Shown here piece after piece: positions 14,965 to 21,552 of a stretch of DNA of 24,364 bases (its first letter is position 1; the number at the start of each line of letters is the position of its first letter). Both the position numbers and the translations under genes were made by a program. Source of the DNA: a virus; IMG/VR virus record IMGVR_UViG_3300025280_000163, positions 1 through 24,364 of that record. One strand, given 5' to 3'. A model generated the notes under the pieces. That model did not search any database, had not been told where the DNA came from, and saw only the letters and a list, made by a program, of their open reading frames with translations.

Positions 14965-15384
14965 TTAAACAGGTTTAAACAATCCTAATTCTATTAATTT
15001 TGTTCTATTTGCATCATGTATTGCTTCGATATCTTCTTTGCTTTGTCCAAAGTAAGCTGCTGCATGATAATTATCTATCATTAACTGATTAATATTTATT
15101 CCATCAACAATTATATTACCTAAAACTCTGCCAAATTTACCTCTAGAATCTTTTAATTTAGTTTGTATAACTACTTTTTTACCAGTATCTATTGCATTTT
15201 TTAAGAAAGCCCCAGCCATTTTTCCTCTAGCCTTCTCATCCAAATTACGAGTGCGTGACTCGGGAGTATCAATGCCATATAAACGAATACGAGACTTATA
15301 CATAATGTCAAAACCAAGGTTAAGAACAACATCCACAGTATCGCCATCAACAACTCTTTTAACCTTACAAGAATATTCATACAT
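14965..15384 (-). CDS. Thermonuclease-fold nuclease (SNase family)
   Basis: 139 residues from an ATG at 15384 (TAATG overlap). The OB-fold nuclease signature is clear: VKRVVDGDTVDVVL, then RIRLYGIDTPES, and GKFGRVLGNIIVDG. Residues matching the catalytic set of staphylococcal nuclease (Arg35, Glu43, Arg87) are Arg34, Glu42 and Arg86, with Asp15 and Asp39 as likely calcium ligands, so the enzyme should be active. These enzymes cut DNA and RNA to 3'-phosphate ends using calcium. No signal peptide is seen, so it is cytoplasmic unless carried in the virion. The length is close to the minimal domain. It sits beside a set of tiny basic proteins and an HNH-like protein, suggesting a nucleic-acid-related module inside the late operon. 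Host or competitor DNA breakdown and nucleotide recycling are possible roles. Confidence 0.88.
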   Translation of the reverse strand: MYEYSCKVKRVVDGDTVDVVLNLGFDIMYKSRIRLYGIDTPESRTRNLDEKARGKMAGAFLKNAIDTGKKVVIQTKLKDSRGKFGRVLGNIIVDGININQLMIDNYHAAAYFGQSKEDIEAIHDANRTKLIELGLFKPV

Positions 15385-15626
15385 TATCTTTTTTTCCCTT
15401 TATGCAATCCATGCTTTGCATGTTGTTTTCCTTTTTTAGTAGCTGCTCTTTTCTTTTTATTAGCTGCTGCTAATTTTTTTTTTCCTTTTGTAGTTGATTT
15501 AAGTTTTTTTATTGTAGCTGTAGGAGCATAAACTTCCCCAGTTTCTGAAGATTTTTTACCACTAGGAGTTCTCCATTTTTGTTTAGTCCAACGCTTTAAA
15601 GACTTTTGAGACTTTTTAAGTGCCAC
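15384..15626 (-). CDS. Small, extremely basic protein (WTKQKWRT type)
   Basis: 80 residues from a GTG at 15626. Support for GTG is strong: GGAGG lies nine bases upstream (inside the Gly codons of the previous gene) and GTG overlaps the previous stop as TAGTG. The signature SLKRWTKQKWRTPSGKKSS near the N-terminus, then YAPTATIKKL and a Lys/Arg-rich tail (ANKKKRAATKKGKQHAKHG), is familiar from small phage and large-virus proteins that carry a DUF name. I am not certain of the number. The high Lys/Arg content suggests nucleic-acid binding, possibly packaged with DNA. The function is unknown. Confidence 0.6.
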   Translation of the reverse strand: MALKKSQKSLKRWTKQKWRTPSGKKSSETGEVYAPTATIKKLKSTTKGKKKLAAANKKKRAATKKGKQHAKHGLHKGKKR

Positions 15627-15847
15627 TACTTATAGCCTCCGCCTTTAGATTTGTATTCTTTAGCTAACATTTGAGCCTTACGAGCACTCCATTGACCTGC
15701 TTTACCACCTTTAGTTCCTGATTTAATCTTATTAAAAAGATTCTTACGCATGGTAGGTTTGGTATAGTTACCTGCTTTATTAACTGTAGATTTCTTTTTT
15801 TTATTACCTTTTAAAGTTTTAGATGTTTGTGCTCTTGAAATAGCCAT
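15626..15847 (-). CDS. Small basic protein with GQWSARKAQ motif
   Basis: 73 residues from an ATG at 15847 (TAATG overlap with the 57-residue gene). After a basic N-terminus (MAISRAQTSKTLKG) comes the conserved block NYTKPTMRKNLFNKIK, then GGKAGQWSARKAQMLAKEY and a final GGGYK. This block recurs in small proteins of marine phages and some giant viruses; I believe it is a DUF5872-like domain but cannot verify the number. It is Lys/Arg-rich and probably binds nucleic acid. It lies between other basic proteins in an unbroken chain of one-base overlaps, which suggests they are made in fixed ratio and act together. Confidence 0.6.
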   Translation of the reverse strand: MAISRAQTSKTLKGNKKKKSTVNKAGNYTKPTMRKNLFNKIKSGTKGGKAGQWSARKAQMLAKEYKSKGGGYK

Positions 15848-16020
15848 TATTTTTTGTTTTTAGCTTTTTTCTTTGCTGTTTTACTTAAATCTTTAAAATG
15901 AAAAAGTTTTACACTTGTTTTAGTGTGTGTTTTATTAGTATGTAAAGTACCGTTAGCCATTTTATGAGAATTGCCTTTGTGTTCAGTTCCATCTTTTTTA
16001 TAATGTTTTACGCCTTTCAT
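15847..16020 (-). CDS. 57-residue basic protein, easily overlooked
   Basis: An ATG at 16020, five bases after the preceding stop, opens a 57-codon frame ending TAA at 15847, where it shares an A with the next ATG (TAATG). The protein begins MKGVKHYKKDGTEHKGNSHK, continues with MANGTLHTNKTHTKTSVKLF and ends in a Lys/Ala tail with LSKTAKKKAK. The KHYKKDGTxxKGxxHKMxNGxLHxxxxHxxTS(V)KLFHxxDLSKxA pattern is one I recognise from marine phage proteins of unknown function. It fills a gap that would otherwise be empty, and its overlap with the neighbour is of the same kind used throughout the operon, so I regard it as a real gene. His and Lys are abundant; a metal- or nucleic-acid-binding role is only a guess. 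Confidence 0.75.
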   Translation of the reverse strand: MKGVKHYKKDGTEHKGNSHKMANGTLHTNKTHTKTSVKLFHFKDLSKTAKKKAKNKK

Positions 16021-16024
16021 AGTA

Positions 16025-16315
16025 TTACCATTTTACTTTGTTTGCCCAATAAGCTGCTGACATTTTACCTTTAGCTATATTTTTGCCATGTCTTGCTTTA
16101 AAAGACTTACGTCTAGCTTTTTGTTTAGAAGACTCACCTTTTTTTGGTTTACCAGCAGTAGAAACACCTTGTTGACCAAAACGTATAGTTTTAATTTTAT
16201 CGCCTTGTTTGGCTACAACTATATGAGATTTTTTTGGATGACTAGGAGTTCTTTTAGGTTTATTAAAACCTGATACTCCTGCTCTTGCTAATCTACCGTC
16301 TTTTTTTTGTGGCAT
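16025..16315 (-). CDS. Small basic protein, DUF6321-like
   Basis: 96 residues from the ATG at 16315 (MPQKKDGRLARAGVSG). A frame extension to TTG at 16330 exists, but GAGGA lies seven bases before the ATG, so the ATG is chosen. It overlaps the end of the HNH-like gene by 23 bases. The conserved block SGFNKPKRTPSHPKKSHIVV, then KTIRFGQQGV and RRKSFKARHGKNI, ending SAAYWANKVKW, matches the small domain I know as DUF6321, found in phages and large viruses of aquatic samples. The DUF number is from memory. It is strongly basic, with no Cys. Function unknown; context suggests a nucleic-acid-associated role. Confidence 0.65.
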   Translation of the reverse strand: MPQKKDGRLARAGVSGFNKPKRTPSHPKKSHIVVAKQGDKIKTIRFGQQGVSTAGKPKKGESSKQKARRKSFKARHGKNIAKGKMSAAYWANKVKW

Positions 16316-16541
16316 CTTTATTCCTCGCAAATGATCTATTTTTTGTTTTACTTGTAACTTTTAAATTACTACGAGAACTATTTTTAGGATTACCATCAAC
16401 ATGATGAACATCTTTACCATCGCCTTTTTTTACTTTTTTAGCTTTAGTTAAAATTCTTCGAGCTTTGTTTCTATTTGCTCTATTTTTTTTTTGTTTAGGT
16501 TTTCCTTGATAATTGTCGTATTCTTTTCTGTAATTACGCAT
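16293..16541 (-). CDS. HNH-like endonuclease, small
   Basis: 82 residues from an ATG at 16541 (TAATG overlap). The core is VHHVDGNPKNSSRSNLKV (about 45-62), with His46/His47, Asp49, Asn51, Asn54 and Asn59-Leu60, which matches the beta-beta-alpha metal site of HNH nucleases. The N-terminal part (KEYDNYQGKPKQKKNRANRN) and the Lys/Arg-rich remainder are typical of short phage HNH proteins. There are no zinc-knuckle Cys pairs. Small HNH proteins usually sit beside terminase genes and help packaging, but here the neighbours are basic DUF proteins and small membrane proteins. It may nick DNA with the adjacent thermonuclease-fold enzyme, or be a degenerate DNA-binding form. Nuclease family fairly sure, activity not shown. 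Confidence 0.75.
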   Translation of the reverse strand: MRNYRKEYDNYQGKPKQKKNRANRNKARRILTKAKKVKKGDGKDVHHVDGNPKNSSRSNLKVTSKTKNRSFARNKDATKKRR

Positions 16542-16729
16542 TATTTTATAAATTCAATATATCCAGCAAAACTGAGTATAATTCCGTATATACCTAATAA
16601 CATTTTATCTATTTTATCAAAACGTTTATTACCAGATTCTAATCTTTGCTCAATATTGTCGTACCGTAAAGAACACAAATCTTCATGCCCTTTTAAACGA
16701 ACTTCAAATAATTCAGCAGATTCTTGCAT
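16541..16729 (-). CDS. Small coiled-coil plus C-terminal membrane helix protein (XhlA/holin-like)
   Basis: 62 residues from an ATG at 16729 that shares its A with the previous stop (TAATG). The first two thirds are a charged helix with heptads (ALxx-type spacing in HEDLCSLRYDNIEQRLESGN and KRFDKIDKM). The C-terminus is one membrane helix (about 44-60, LLGIYGIILSFAGYIEF). This is the XhlA-like topology, and phage proteins with an E-x-C-x-L-R-Y-x-N-I-E-x-R-L motif are common in marine phages near holin genes. It may work with the 53-residue membrane protein encoded just upstream, or regulate the holin at 14564-14950. Function inferred. Confidence 0.6.
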   Translation of the reverse strand: MQESAELFEVRLKGHEDLCSLRYDNIEQRLESGNKRFDKIDKMLLGIYGIILSFAGYIEFIK

Positions 16730-16890
16730 TATTTGTCTTTAGCCTTGCCTATGTTTAAAGCTAAAAAATCAATAACTTTATAAAGTTTTGCTAAAAACTT
16801 ATCTCCTTTTGGAGTAGGGGTTATAGCAGCCACAAGTGAAGCTATTGCGACAATAGCGGTTATCCATACAAATATATTTATATATACCAT
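16729..16890 (-). CDS. 53-residue membrane protein, easily overlooked holin candidate
   Basis: An ATG at 16890, directly after the previous stop (TAA-ATG), opens 53 codons ending TAA at 16729-16731, where the A is shared with the next ATG. GAGG lies eight bases upstream. The protein begins MVYINIFVWITAIVAIASLV and continues AAITPTPKGDKFLAKLYKVI, ending with LALNIGKAKDK. Residues ~5-24 form a membrane helix; a second amphipathic or membrane helix may span about 33-46. The IASLVAAITPTPK to LYKVIDxLALNIGKAK pattern is familiar from small phage membrane proteins. It is short for a holin, but pinholin-size proteins exist. Its stop/start overlap with the 62-residue membrane protein suggests the two work as a pair. 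Confidence 0.75.
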   Translation of the reverse strand: MVYINIFVWITAIVAIASLVAAITPTPKGDKFLAKLYKVIDFLALNIGKAKDK

Positions 16891-17133
16891 TTAATTTACC
16901 TCTTCGGTTGTTGATGATTCTTCTAAAACTTCTTCAGCGACTTTTTTAGAAGCTTGAACAAAAGCATTTTGAAATACTGACATACTGGCAGCTACTTGGT
17001 CTAATTGAAATTTAAGACTTGCTTCTTTGTTTTTTAAATCCAGTAATTGCGAGTGCAAGTATTTCTGTTGATCGGACAGCTCAGATACTTTTATCTCTTT
17101 ATCGTCTATAAAGACTACGGCTTCTTCGGTCAT
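16891..17133 (-). CDS. Small helical protein, DUF6447-like
   Basis: 80 residues from an ATG at 17133 with AGGAG five bases upstream. A short beta segment (AVVFIDDKEIKVSEL) precedes a long helix (about 20-68, LSDQQKYLHSQLLDLKNKEA and beyond) and an acidic tail (EEVLEESSTTEEVN). The layout of a strand pair followed by a helix with a [D]xKEIxVSxLSDxxK start resembles the small domain I know as DUF6447 in cyanophages; this is from memory. It directly follows the fibre-region hypothetical, so it may help fibre folding or assembly. No membrane segment or Cys. Confidence 0.5.
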   Translation of the reverse strand: MTEEAVVFIDDKEIKVSELSDQQKYLHSQLLDLKNKEASLKFQLDQVAASMSVFQNAFVQASKKVAEEVLEESSTTEEVN

Positions 17134-17141
17134 ATTATCTC

Positions 17142-17429
17142 CTAGTCGTTTGCTGCTATGTAATTCGTGCCCGTTGTAACGGCTGCAACGTGTGTAGTTT
17201 TTTTACTATCTGCTGCTCCTTTTACATTTGGGGTATTATCATCTGAATCTACAGGTTCATAAAGCAAGATAATTGAAAGATGGTCAACATTTTGTTGTAC
17301 TATTCCATTTATCTCGGCTTGTGTCATGCCTGCAACTAAAGGTTCTGCTGAAGCGTCTGTATTAATACTGTTGATTAATGTTACGCTGTCTGAACCTGCT
17401 GCTAAGACTTCTGTTACTGTTTGTGACAT
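17142..17429 (-). CDS. Hypothetical protein downstream of tail fibre
   Basis: 95 residues from an ATG at 17429 with AAGGAG seven bases upstream, starting three bases after the fibre stop. The sequence is mixed alpha/beta: SVTLINSINTDASAEPLVAG, a helical segment (TQAEINGIVQQNVDHL), then the hydrophobic strand SIILLYEPV and a Thr/Ala/Asn-rich C-terminus. Similar short proteins follow fibre genes in other marine phages. A fibre-associated or assembly role is plausible, but no family is recognised with confidence. Confidence 0.5.
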   Translation of the reverse strand: MSQTVTEVLAAGSDSVTLINSINTDASAEPLVAGMTQAEINGIVQQNVDHLSIILLYEPVDSDDNTPNVKGAADSKKTTHVAAVTTGTNYIAAND

Positions 17430-17432
17430 TTT

Positions 17433-20120
17433 TTACTCCTTATTATTAAGTTGTTTTTCTAAATCTTCCACTTTTGCAGAAAGTTCTTGTAGTGCTTTAG
17501 TTAATACAGGAATTAACTTTCCTTGTTTAACTTCAAGTCTTTCTGGGTTTTCTTCGTACACTAAATCTAATATTTCATTACTGTCGTCTTCCATAGCTTC
17601 TTGTAATTCTTGGGAAATAAAACCAATTCTAGTTTTACCATTGTGTATACTTTCCAAATCTCCTTGAACTAAATTTCTTCTATCCCAAGTAAATTGTACT
17701 GGTCTAATTTTATTGATAAATTCTAAACCATAAGAAGAATCTATAATGTCTTTTTTGTCTCGTCTGTCTGATAGAGAAGATATAGAAGTATCAGCACACC
17801 TTAAAGAACTGACACTAGCATTACCTAAAGTAAATTCGTTAGAGACAGTTGCTCCTGTTGGGTCTGCCTGATTACCGAGACAAGTATTATTAGCACCAGT
17901 TGTAATAAGGTCACCTGCATCATGACCAATCGCTGTGTTATTTGATCCAGTGCTTACTAATGTTAAAGCCCGATCCCCTACAGCCGTATTGTCGGCTGCT
18001 GTCGTATTTGTTGTTAAAGCAGTATATCCAACGGCTGTGTTACCAGCACCTGTCGAGTTTGCATTTAAAGCTTGATAACCAACGGCTGTATTATCTCCTC
18101 CTGTGCTGTTTGATGCTAAAGCACTTCTACCAAGTGCTGTGTTATTTCCTCCTGTCGAATTTGTTGTTAAAGCAATCCAACCAACTGCTACATTATTTGC
18201 TCCTGTGGTATTTGTTGTTAAAGCACTTGTACCAACAGCTGTATTACCTGAAGCTGTGGTGTTTGTAAATCCTGCTCTAAAACCTATAAAAGTATTGTTG
18301 TCTGAAGTCGTAGAAGCATAACCTGCTTGCATACCAAAGAAAGCATTACTTTCACTGTCTGTAAGAGCCTGCCCAGTTTCATAACCCATTATGGTATTAG
18401 ACTGTCCAGTTGTAATAGTATCTCCTGCTTTATACCCCATTGCTGTGTTGTAACTACCTGTGGTAGCTGCTGCTAAAGCACTTTTACCTACAGCAGTGTT
18501 AGCCGTTGCTGTGGTGTTTGCTAACAAAGCACTGTGTCCTACTGCTGTGTTATCATTTGCTGTTGTAAGTGCTCCTAAAGCATCATATCCAATCGCTACA
18601 CTAGCATCGGCAGTTGTAGCAGCATCCATGGCACGTCTACCGACTGCAACATTTTCTGCTCCTGAAGTATTTATATACAGTGCCCTGTTACCGATTGCTG
18701 TATTACCAGACCCTGTTCCAACAGCACCATAAGCATCAGCACCTACAGCAGTTGTATAATCTCCTGAAGTTGTTGCATCCCCAGACCTTGCTCCTAAAAA
18801 TGTATTATAAGAACCTGTGATTGTTTGACCTGCTCCTGAACCAAGTGCTGTATTGTACCCATCAGAACTTGAGTGATTTGTTTCTAATGCTCTAAAACCA
18901 ATACCTGTATTATGACCGTGTGTGGTGTTTCCTTCCCCTGCTTCTGCACCTATATAAGTATTACTAGCACCTGTGGTAACGGCTGTTCCTGCATTATGTC
19001 CTATTGCTGTATTAGAACTTGCTGAAGTATTTGCGTCTAAAGCAAAAGCACCCATTGCTACATTATTTGCACCAGTCGTGTTAGCTACCATCGAACTTTT
19101 ACCAACTGCTGTGTTATAAGTACCAGTGGTAGTTGCTACCATAGATTCTGCACCAACGGCTGTATTGTCTCCTATCGTAGTTACTGCTAAAGCGTTATAT
19201 CCTATGGCAGTATTATTGTTTACAGTAACAGCATCATTTAAAGCATTTACACCAAGTGCTACGTTTTGTACACCTGTAGTGTTTGTTTTTAAAGTCTCTT
19301 CTCCAACTGCTGTATTACTTGAACCTGTAGTGTTAGCTGTTAAAGCTGAAAAACCAATGGCTGTATTATTATCACCAGTAGTAATCGCAGTACCTGCTTC
19401 ATCGCCAACTGTTACGTTGTAGTTACCACCACTTTCAATACTGTTACCTGCGTTGACACCTGCTCTGAAGTTACTTGTTCCTGCTGATGGTGTTGAAATA
19501 TCGCCAGCAACAGAAAGTCCTGCTGCTCCTACTAACATTAAATCATCTGCGGATTCATCCCAGAGCATGTACGCTCCAGATGTTGCTCCGAAGAATTTAA
19601 CGTCATAACCCGTATCGTCTACGCCTACTGTTACTGTTCCTTGGTTGGATAACGCACCAGCATTCGTTAATGCTGCGGTTTTAGTTGTTCCTGCTAAGTT
19701 TACATCCGTTAATACGTCATAAACTACAGCACCAGAACCAGCTCCGTCAGTGGCTATCATTTTTGTTTCACCTGCTAAGATTGCTACGTTAGCCCCACTA
19801 CCTTGCGTAAAGGTAAGTGTATAACTTGTAACATTATCTATTATCCAAATTTTAGACGCTGTATTAGGTGCTAGTGTAACAGTACACGCTTGCCCACCAC
19901 CCGTGAGTTTAAGATACATTCTTCTTGGCTCACTACTTGTTTCTGTTCCATCAGGTATAGTCAATGTAGCTGTTGAAGCATTAGCAACTGCTAAAGTAGC
20001 GTACCCAAAGGCTTCTCCAATAAGTGTTAAATTTGTATTTGTTGTTGTGCCCCAAGTTCCACTACCGTCACCAGTAGCCATTTCGTTGAGTCTTAGGTTA
20101 TTAACGTATGTACTAGCCAT
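17433..20120 (-). CDS. Tail fibre/spike with YadA-like repeats and S74 chaperone domain
   Basis: 895 residues from an ATG at 20120 with AAGAGG about eight bases upstream. The N-terminus (MASTYVNNLRLNEMATGDGS, then WGTTTNTNLTLI) is the usual virion-attachment start of such fibres. Residues ~130-230 form a beta linker. Residues ~234-760 hold about 31 tandem 17-residue units with consensus NTAVGxxALxxNTTGxx, like the NxAxG coils of the trimeric YadA head, so a trimeric beta-roll shaft is expected. The C-terminus is a peptidase S74 intramolecular chaperone. SLSDRRDKKDI gives Ser784 and Lys789, with the Ser-Lys spacing of five of the endosialidase chaperone (Ser911/Lys916), so autocleavage before Ser784 is predicted, leaving 783 residues. 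The final helix (KALQELSAKVEDLEKQL) is a coiled coil. It is probably the receptor-binding fibre. Confidence 0.88.
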   Translation of the reverse strand: MASTYVNNLRLNEMATGDGSGTWGTTTNTNLTLIGEAFGYATLAVANASTATLTIPDGTETSSEPRRMYLKLTGGGQACTVTLAPNTASKIWIIDNVTSYTLTFTQGSGANVAILAGETKMIATDGAGSGAVVYDVLTDVNLAGTTKTAALTNAGALSNQGTVTVGVDDTGYDVKFFGATSGAYMLWDESADDLMLVGAAGLSVAGDISTPSAGTSNFRAGVNAGNSIESGGNYNVTVGDEAGTAITTGDNNTAIGFSALTANTTGSSNTAVGEETLKTNTTGVQNVALGVNALNDAVTVNNNTAIGYNALAVTTIGDNTAVGAESMVATTTGTYNTAVGKSSMVANTTGANNVAMGAFALDANTSASSNTAIGHNAGTAVTTGASNTYIGAEAGEGNTTHGHNTGIGFRALETNHSSSDGYNTALGSGAGQTITGSYNTFLGARSGDATTSGDYTTAVGADAYGAVGTGSGNTAIGNRALYINTSGAENVAVGRRAMDAATTADASVAIGYDALGALTTANDNTAVGHSALLANTTATANTAVGKSALAAATTGSYNTAMGYKAGDTITTGQSNTIMGYETGQALTDSESNAFFGMQAGYASTTSDNNTFIGFRAGFTNTTASGNTAVGTSALTTNTTGANNVAVGWIALTTNSTGGNNTALGRSALASNSTGGDNTAVGYQALNANSTGAGNTAVGYTALTTNTTAADNTAVGDRALTLVSTGSNNTAIGHDAGDLITTGANNTCLGNQADPTGATVSNEFTLGNASVSSLRCADTSISSLSDRRDKKDIIDSSYGLEFINKIRPVQFTWDRRNLVQGDLESIHNGKTRIGFISQELQEAMEDDSNEILDLVYEENPERLEVKQGKLIPVLTKALQELSAKVEDLEKQLNNKE
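17841..19424 (-). repeat. About 31 tandem 51-base (17-codon) repeats in the fibre gene
   Basis: In-frame tandem array encoding NTA(V/I)GxxALxxNTTGxx units. Position 1-5 (N-T-A-x-G) is nearly invariant; positions 6-7 and 16-17 vary most, as expected if those side chains are exposed. A few units differ by one or two residues (for example ETNHSSSDGY and TITGSY). DNA of the copies has diverged at synonymous sites, so the array is old rather than freshly amplified. Confidence 0.85.
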
Positions 20121-20150
20121 CTATTTTCCTCTTGTAAAAATTATATATTA

Positions 20151-20819
20151 TTATGCAACTTCACTCCAATTAGGAGTTTGAGTTGTAGAAATTGTTGAAT
20201 AATTAGGTGTTTGATTAGGAATTATTTTTCCCCAAACATTTAATCCACTTATTGCACCTGTTCCTGTAACTGTAGTTGGATAAACATTAGAATTACCTGT
20301 TACAGTTTCAGCACCTAATGCACTTGTCGCTGCATCCATTGTAACTGCAATTATATTTACAGTTACTAGGCTTATACTGCCTAAAGCTGTTGTTCCTACT
20401 ACATTTGTAGGATAAACATTGGCATCACCTGTTACAGTTTCATCACCAAGACCAATAGTAGATGCAGTACCGCTAACACCAGTAATTGCAAAACCAGCAG
20501 CAATAACAGTTCCAACTGCACCTGTTCCTGCTAAACCAGTTTCTGTTACATTTGCATCACCAGAAACAGACTCATTTCCTAATGCAGTAGTTCCTATTAC
20601 ATTTGTAGGATAAACATTGGCTACTGCATTTACAGTTTCATTACCTAATGCAGTAGTTCCTACTACATTAGTGGGATAAACATTAGCAACACCTGTTACA
20701 GTTTCTGTGCCTAACGCAGAAGTTCCTGCAAGCCCCGTAAGATTTACAGTTACATTAACTGCTGCAGGCTGACCCCAAGGACCTGCACCCCATGTACTTC
20801 TACCCCACCCGACTGCCAT
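20151..20819 (-). CDS. Repeat protein with 22-residue beta units, structural
   Basis: 222 residues from an ATG at 20819 (ribosome-binding site weak). The N-terminus WGRSTWGAGPWGQPA is Trp/Gly-rich, a start seen in phage tail proteins. Residues ~20-190 are tandem 22-residue units of the type NVYPTNVVGTTALGNETVNAVA, about seven or eight copies with some degenerate, all built from small and beta-forming residues. The C-terminus (VWGKIIPNQTPNYSTISTTQ and then TPNWSEVA) repeats TPNxS twice. No Cys, Lys-poor. It could be a fibre shaft, an adhesin-like decoration or a fibre adaptor, since it precedes the main fibre gene. I do not know a named family. Confidence 0.6.
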   Translation of the reverse strand: MAVGWGRSTWGAGPWGQPAAVNVTVNLTGLAGTSALGTETVTGVANVYPTNVVGTTALGNETVNAVANVYPTNVIGTTALGNESVSGDANVTETGLAGTGAVGTVIAAGFAITGVSGTASTIGLGDETVTGDANVYPTNVVGTTALGSISLVTVNIIAVTMDAATSALGAETVTGNSNVYPTTVTGTGAISGLNVWGKIIPNQTPNYSTISTTQTPNWSEVA

Positions 20820-20833
20820 ATTGAATTACTTTA

Positions 20834-21262
20834 TTAAGCTATTCTTATCACCGCATTACTTGCATCAGCCGTAGGAAACGTAATTGTAAATGATCCTGCT
20901 GTAGATGTTTTATCTGCACCAAAATCAAATACTGCTACTGCTGGATCGCCTGATTGAGTATCGTTAAAAATCATACAACCTCTAGCAGTTATAGTTGCCG
21001 TTCCAAAAGTTAAATCAGCAAAATCTGTTATTGCTGTAGTTCCACTATTTGTTGGTTCTACTTTAGTTAAAGTTCCGCCTTTAGCTGTGTAGTTAGTTCC
21101 ACTAGCTTCATTAGTTGTTGTATATGCAGTAGTAGCTGCACTCATTGTTGCACTACTTGTATATAAAGCTAATTTAAAGGTATTGCCACCTGTTGAAAAA
21201 TTGTGCTTTGCTTGTAAAAGTTCTTTTTTAAAAGTTGTGCACATTGCTTGTGTTATTGCCAT
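20834..21262 (-). CDS. Beta-rich virion structural protein
   Basis: 142 residues from an ATG at 21262; AAGGAG lies in the last codons of the preceding gene and the stop/start overlap is TAATG. The pattern FKLALYTSSATMSAATTAYT, then GTNYTAKGGTL and DFADLTFGTATITARGCMIF, recurs in structural proteins of marine phages of several morphotypes. The final part (AVFDFGADKTSTAGSFTITF) completes an Ig- or jelly-roll-like beta domain. It has two Cys. A tail or decoration role is likely; a major tail protein is less likely given the podovirus-like context. Confidence 0.6.
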   Translation of the reverse strand: MAITQAMCTTFKKELLQAKHNFSTGGNTFKLALYTSSATMSAATTAYTTTNEASGTNYTAKGGTLTKVEPTNSGTTAITDFADLTFGTATITARGCMIFNDTQSGDPAVAVFDFGADKTSTAGSFTITFPTADASNAVIRIA

Positions 21263-21552
21263 TATAGTCTCCTTATAATATTTGCTAGGTCTTTATGACC
21301 TTGTTTTTCTAATTGATTGCATATTGTACAAATATGATTTTTTACAGCTTCATTCATGTAATAAGAAATTACTTTTTGTGTAGCATCTTTAAATAAATGA
21401 GCTTGTGATTTTATAGGTTCTGGTGCGGTATCACTTATTGATACTAATCTTTCAGTTGCCATAGAAGCAACTTCTTCTACTGTATGTCCACGATTATTTG
21501 TAGTGGTTACACCTAATGTTCCTAAAGAACTTTCAAATGGGTCTGTATTCAT
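21262..21552 (-). CDS. Small helical conserved hypothetical
   Basis: 96 residues from an ATG at 21552, sharing a base with both neighbours' codons (TAATG at each end). After a disordered start (MNTDPFESSLGTLGVTTTNN) the protein is helical: EEVASMATERLVSIS, then PIKSQAHLFKDATQKVISYY and a C-terminal helix with CTIC near residue 76 and LANIIRRL. The CxxC pair alone is too little for a zinc site. Similar short helical proteins sit between adaptor and tail genes of marine phages; the function is unknown. Confidence 0.5.
   Translation of the reverse strand: MNTDPFESSLGTLGVTTTNNRGHTVEEVASMATERLVSISDTAPEPIKSQAHLFKDATQKVISYYMNEAVKNHICTICNQLEKQGHKDLANIIRRL

Noticed and set aside
16491-16742. Plus-strand 83-residue frame across small membrane genes
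   Set aside because: It lies opposite three well-linked minus-strand genes with shared stop/start bases; no supporting signals.
18460-18732. Plus-strand frames opposite the fibre gene (also at 17942, 18103 and 19126)
   Set aside because: Shadows of the repeat-coding strand; no start signals and low-complexity products.
17841-19424. Regular repeats with varied spacing that could look like a CRISPR array
   Set aside because: The 51-base period is in frame with a 17-residue protein repeat, no spacer-like unique blocks exist between identical repeats, and no cas genes are near.
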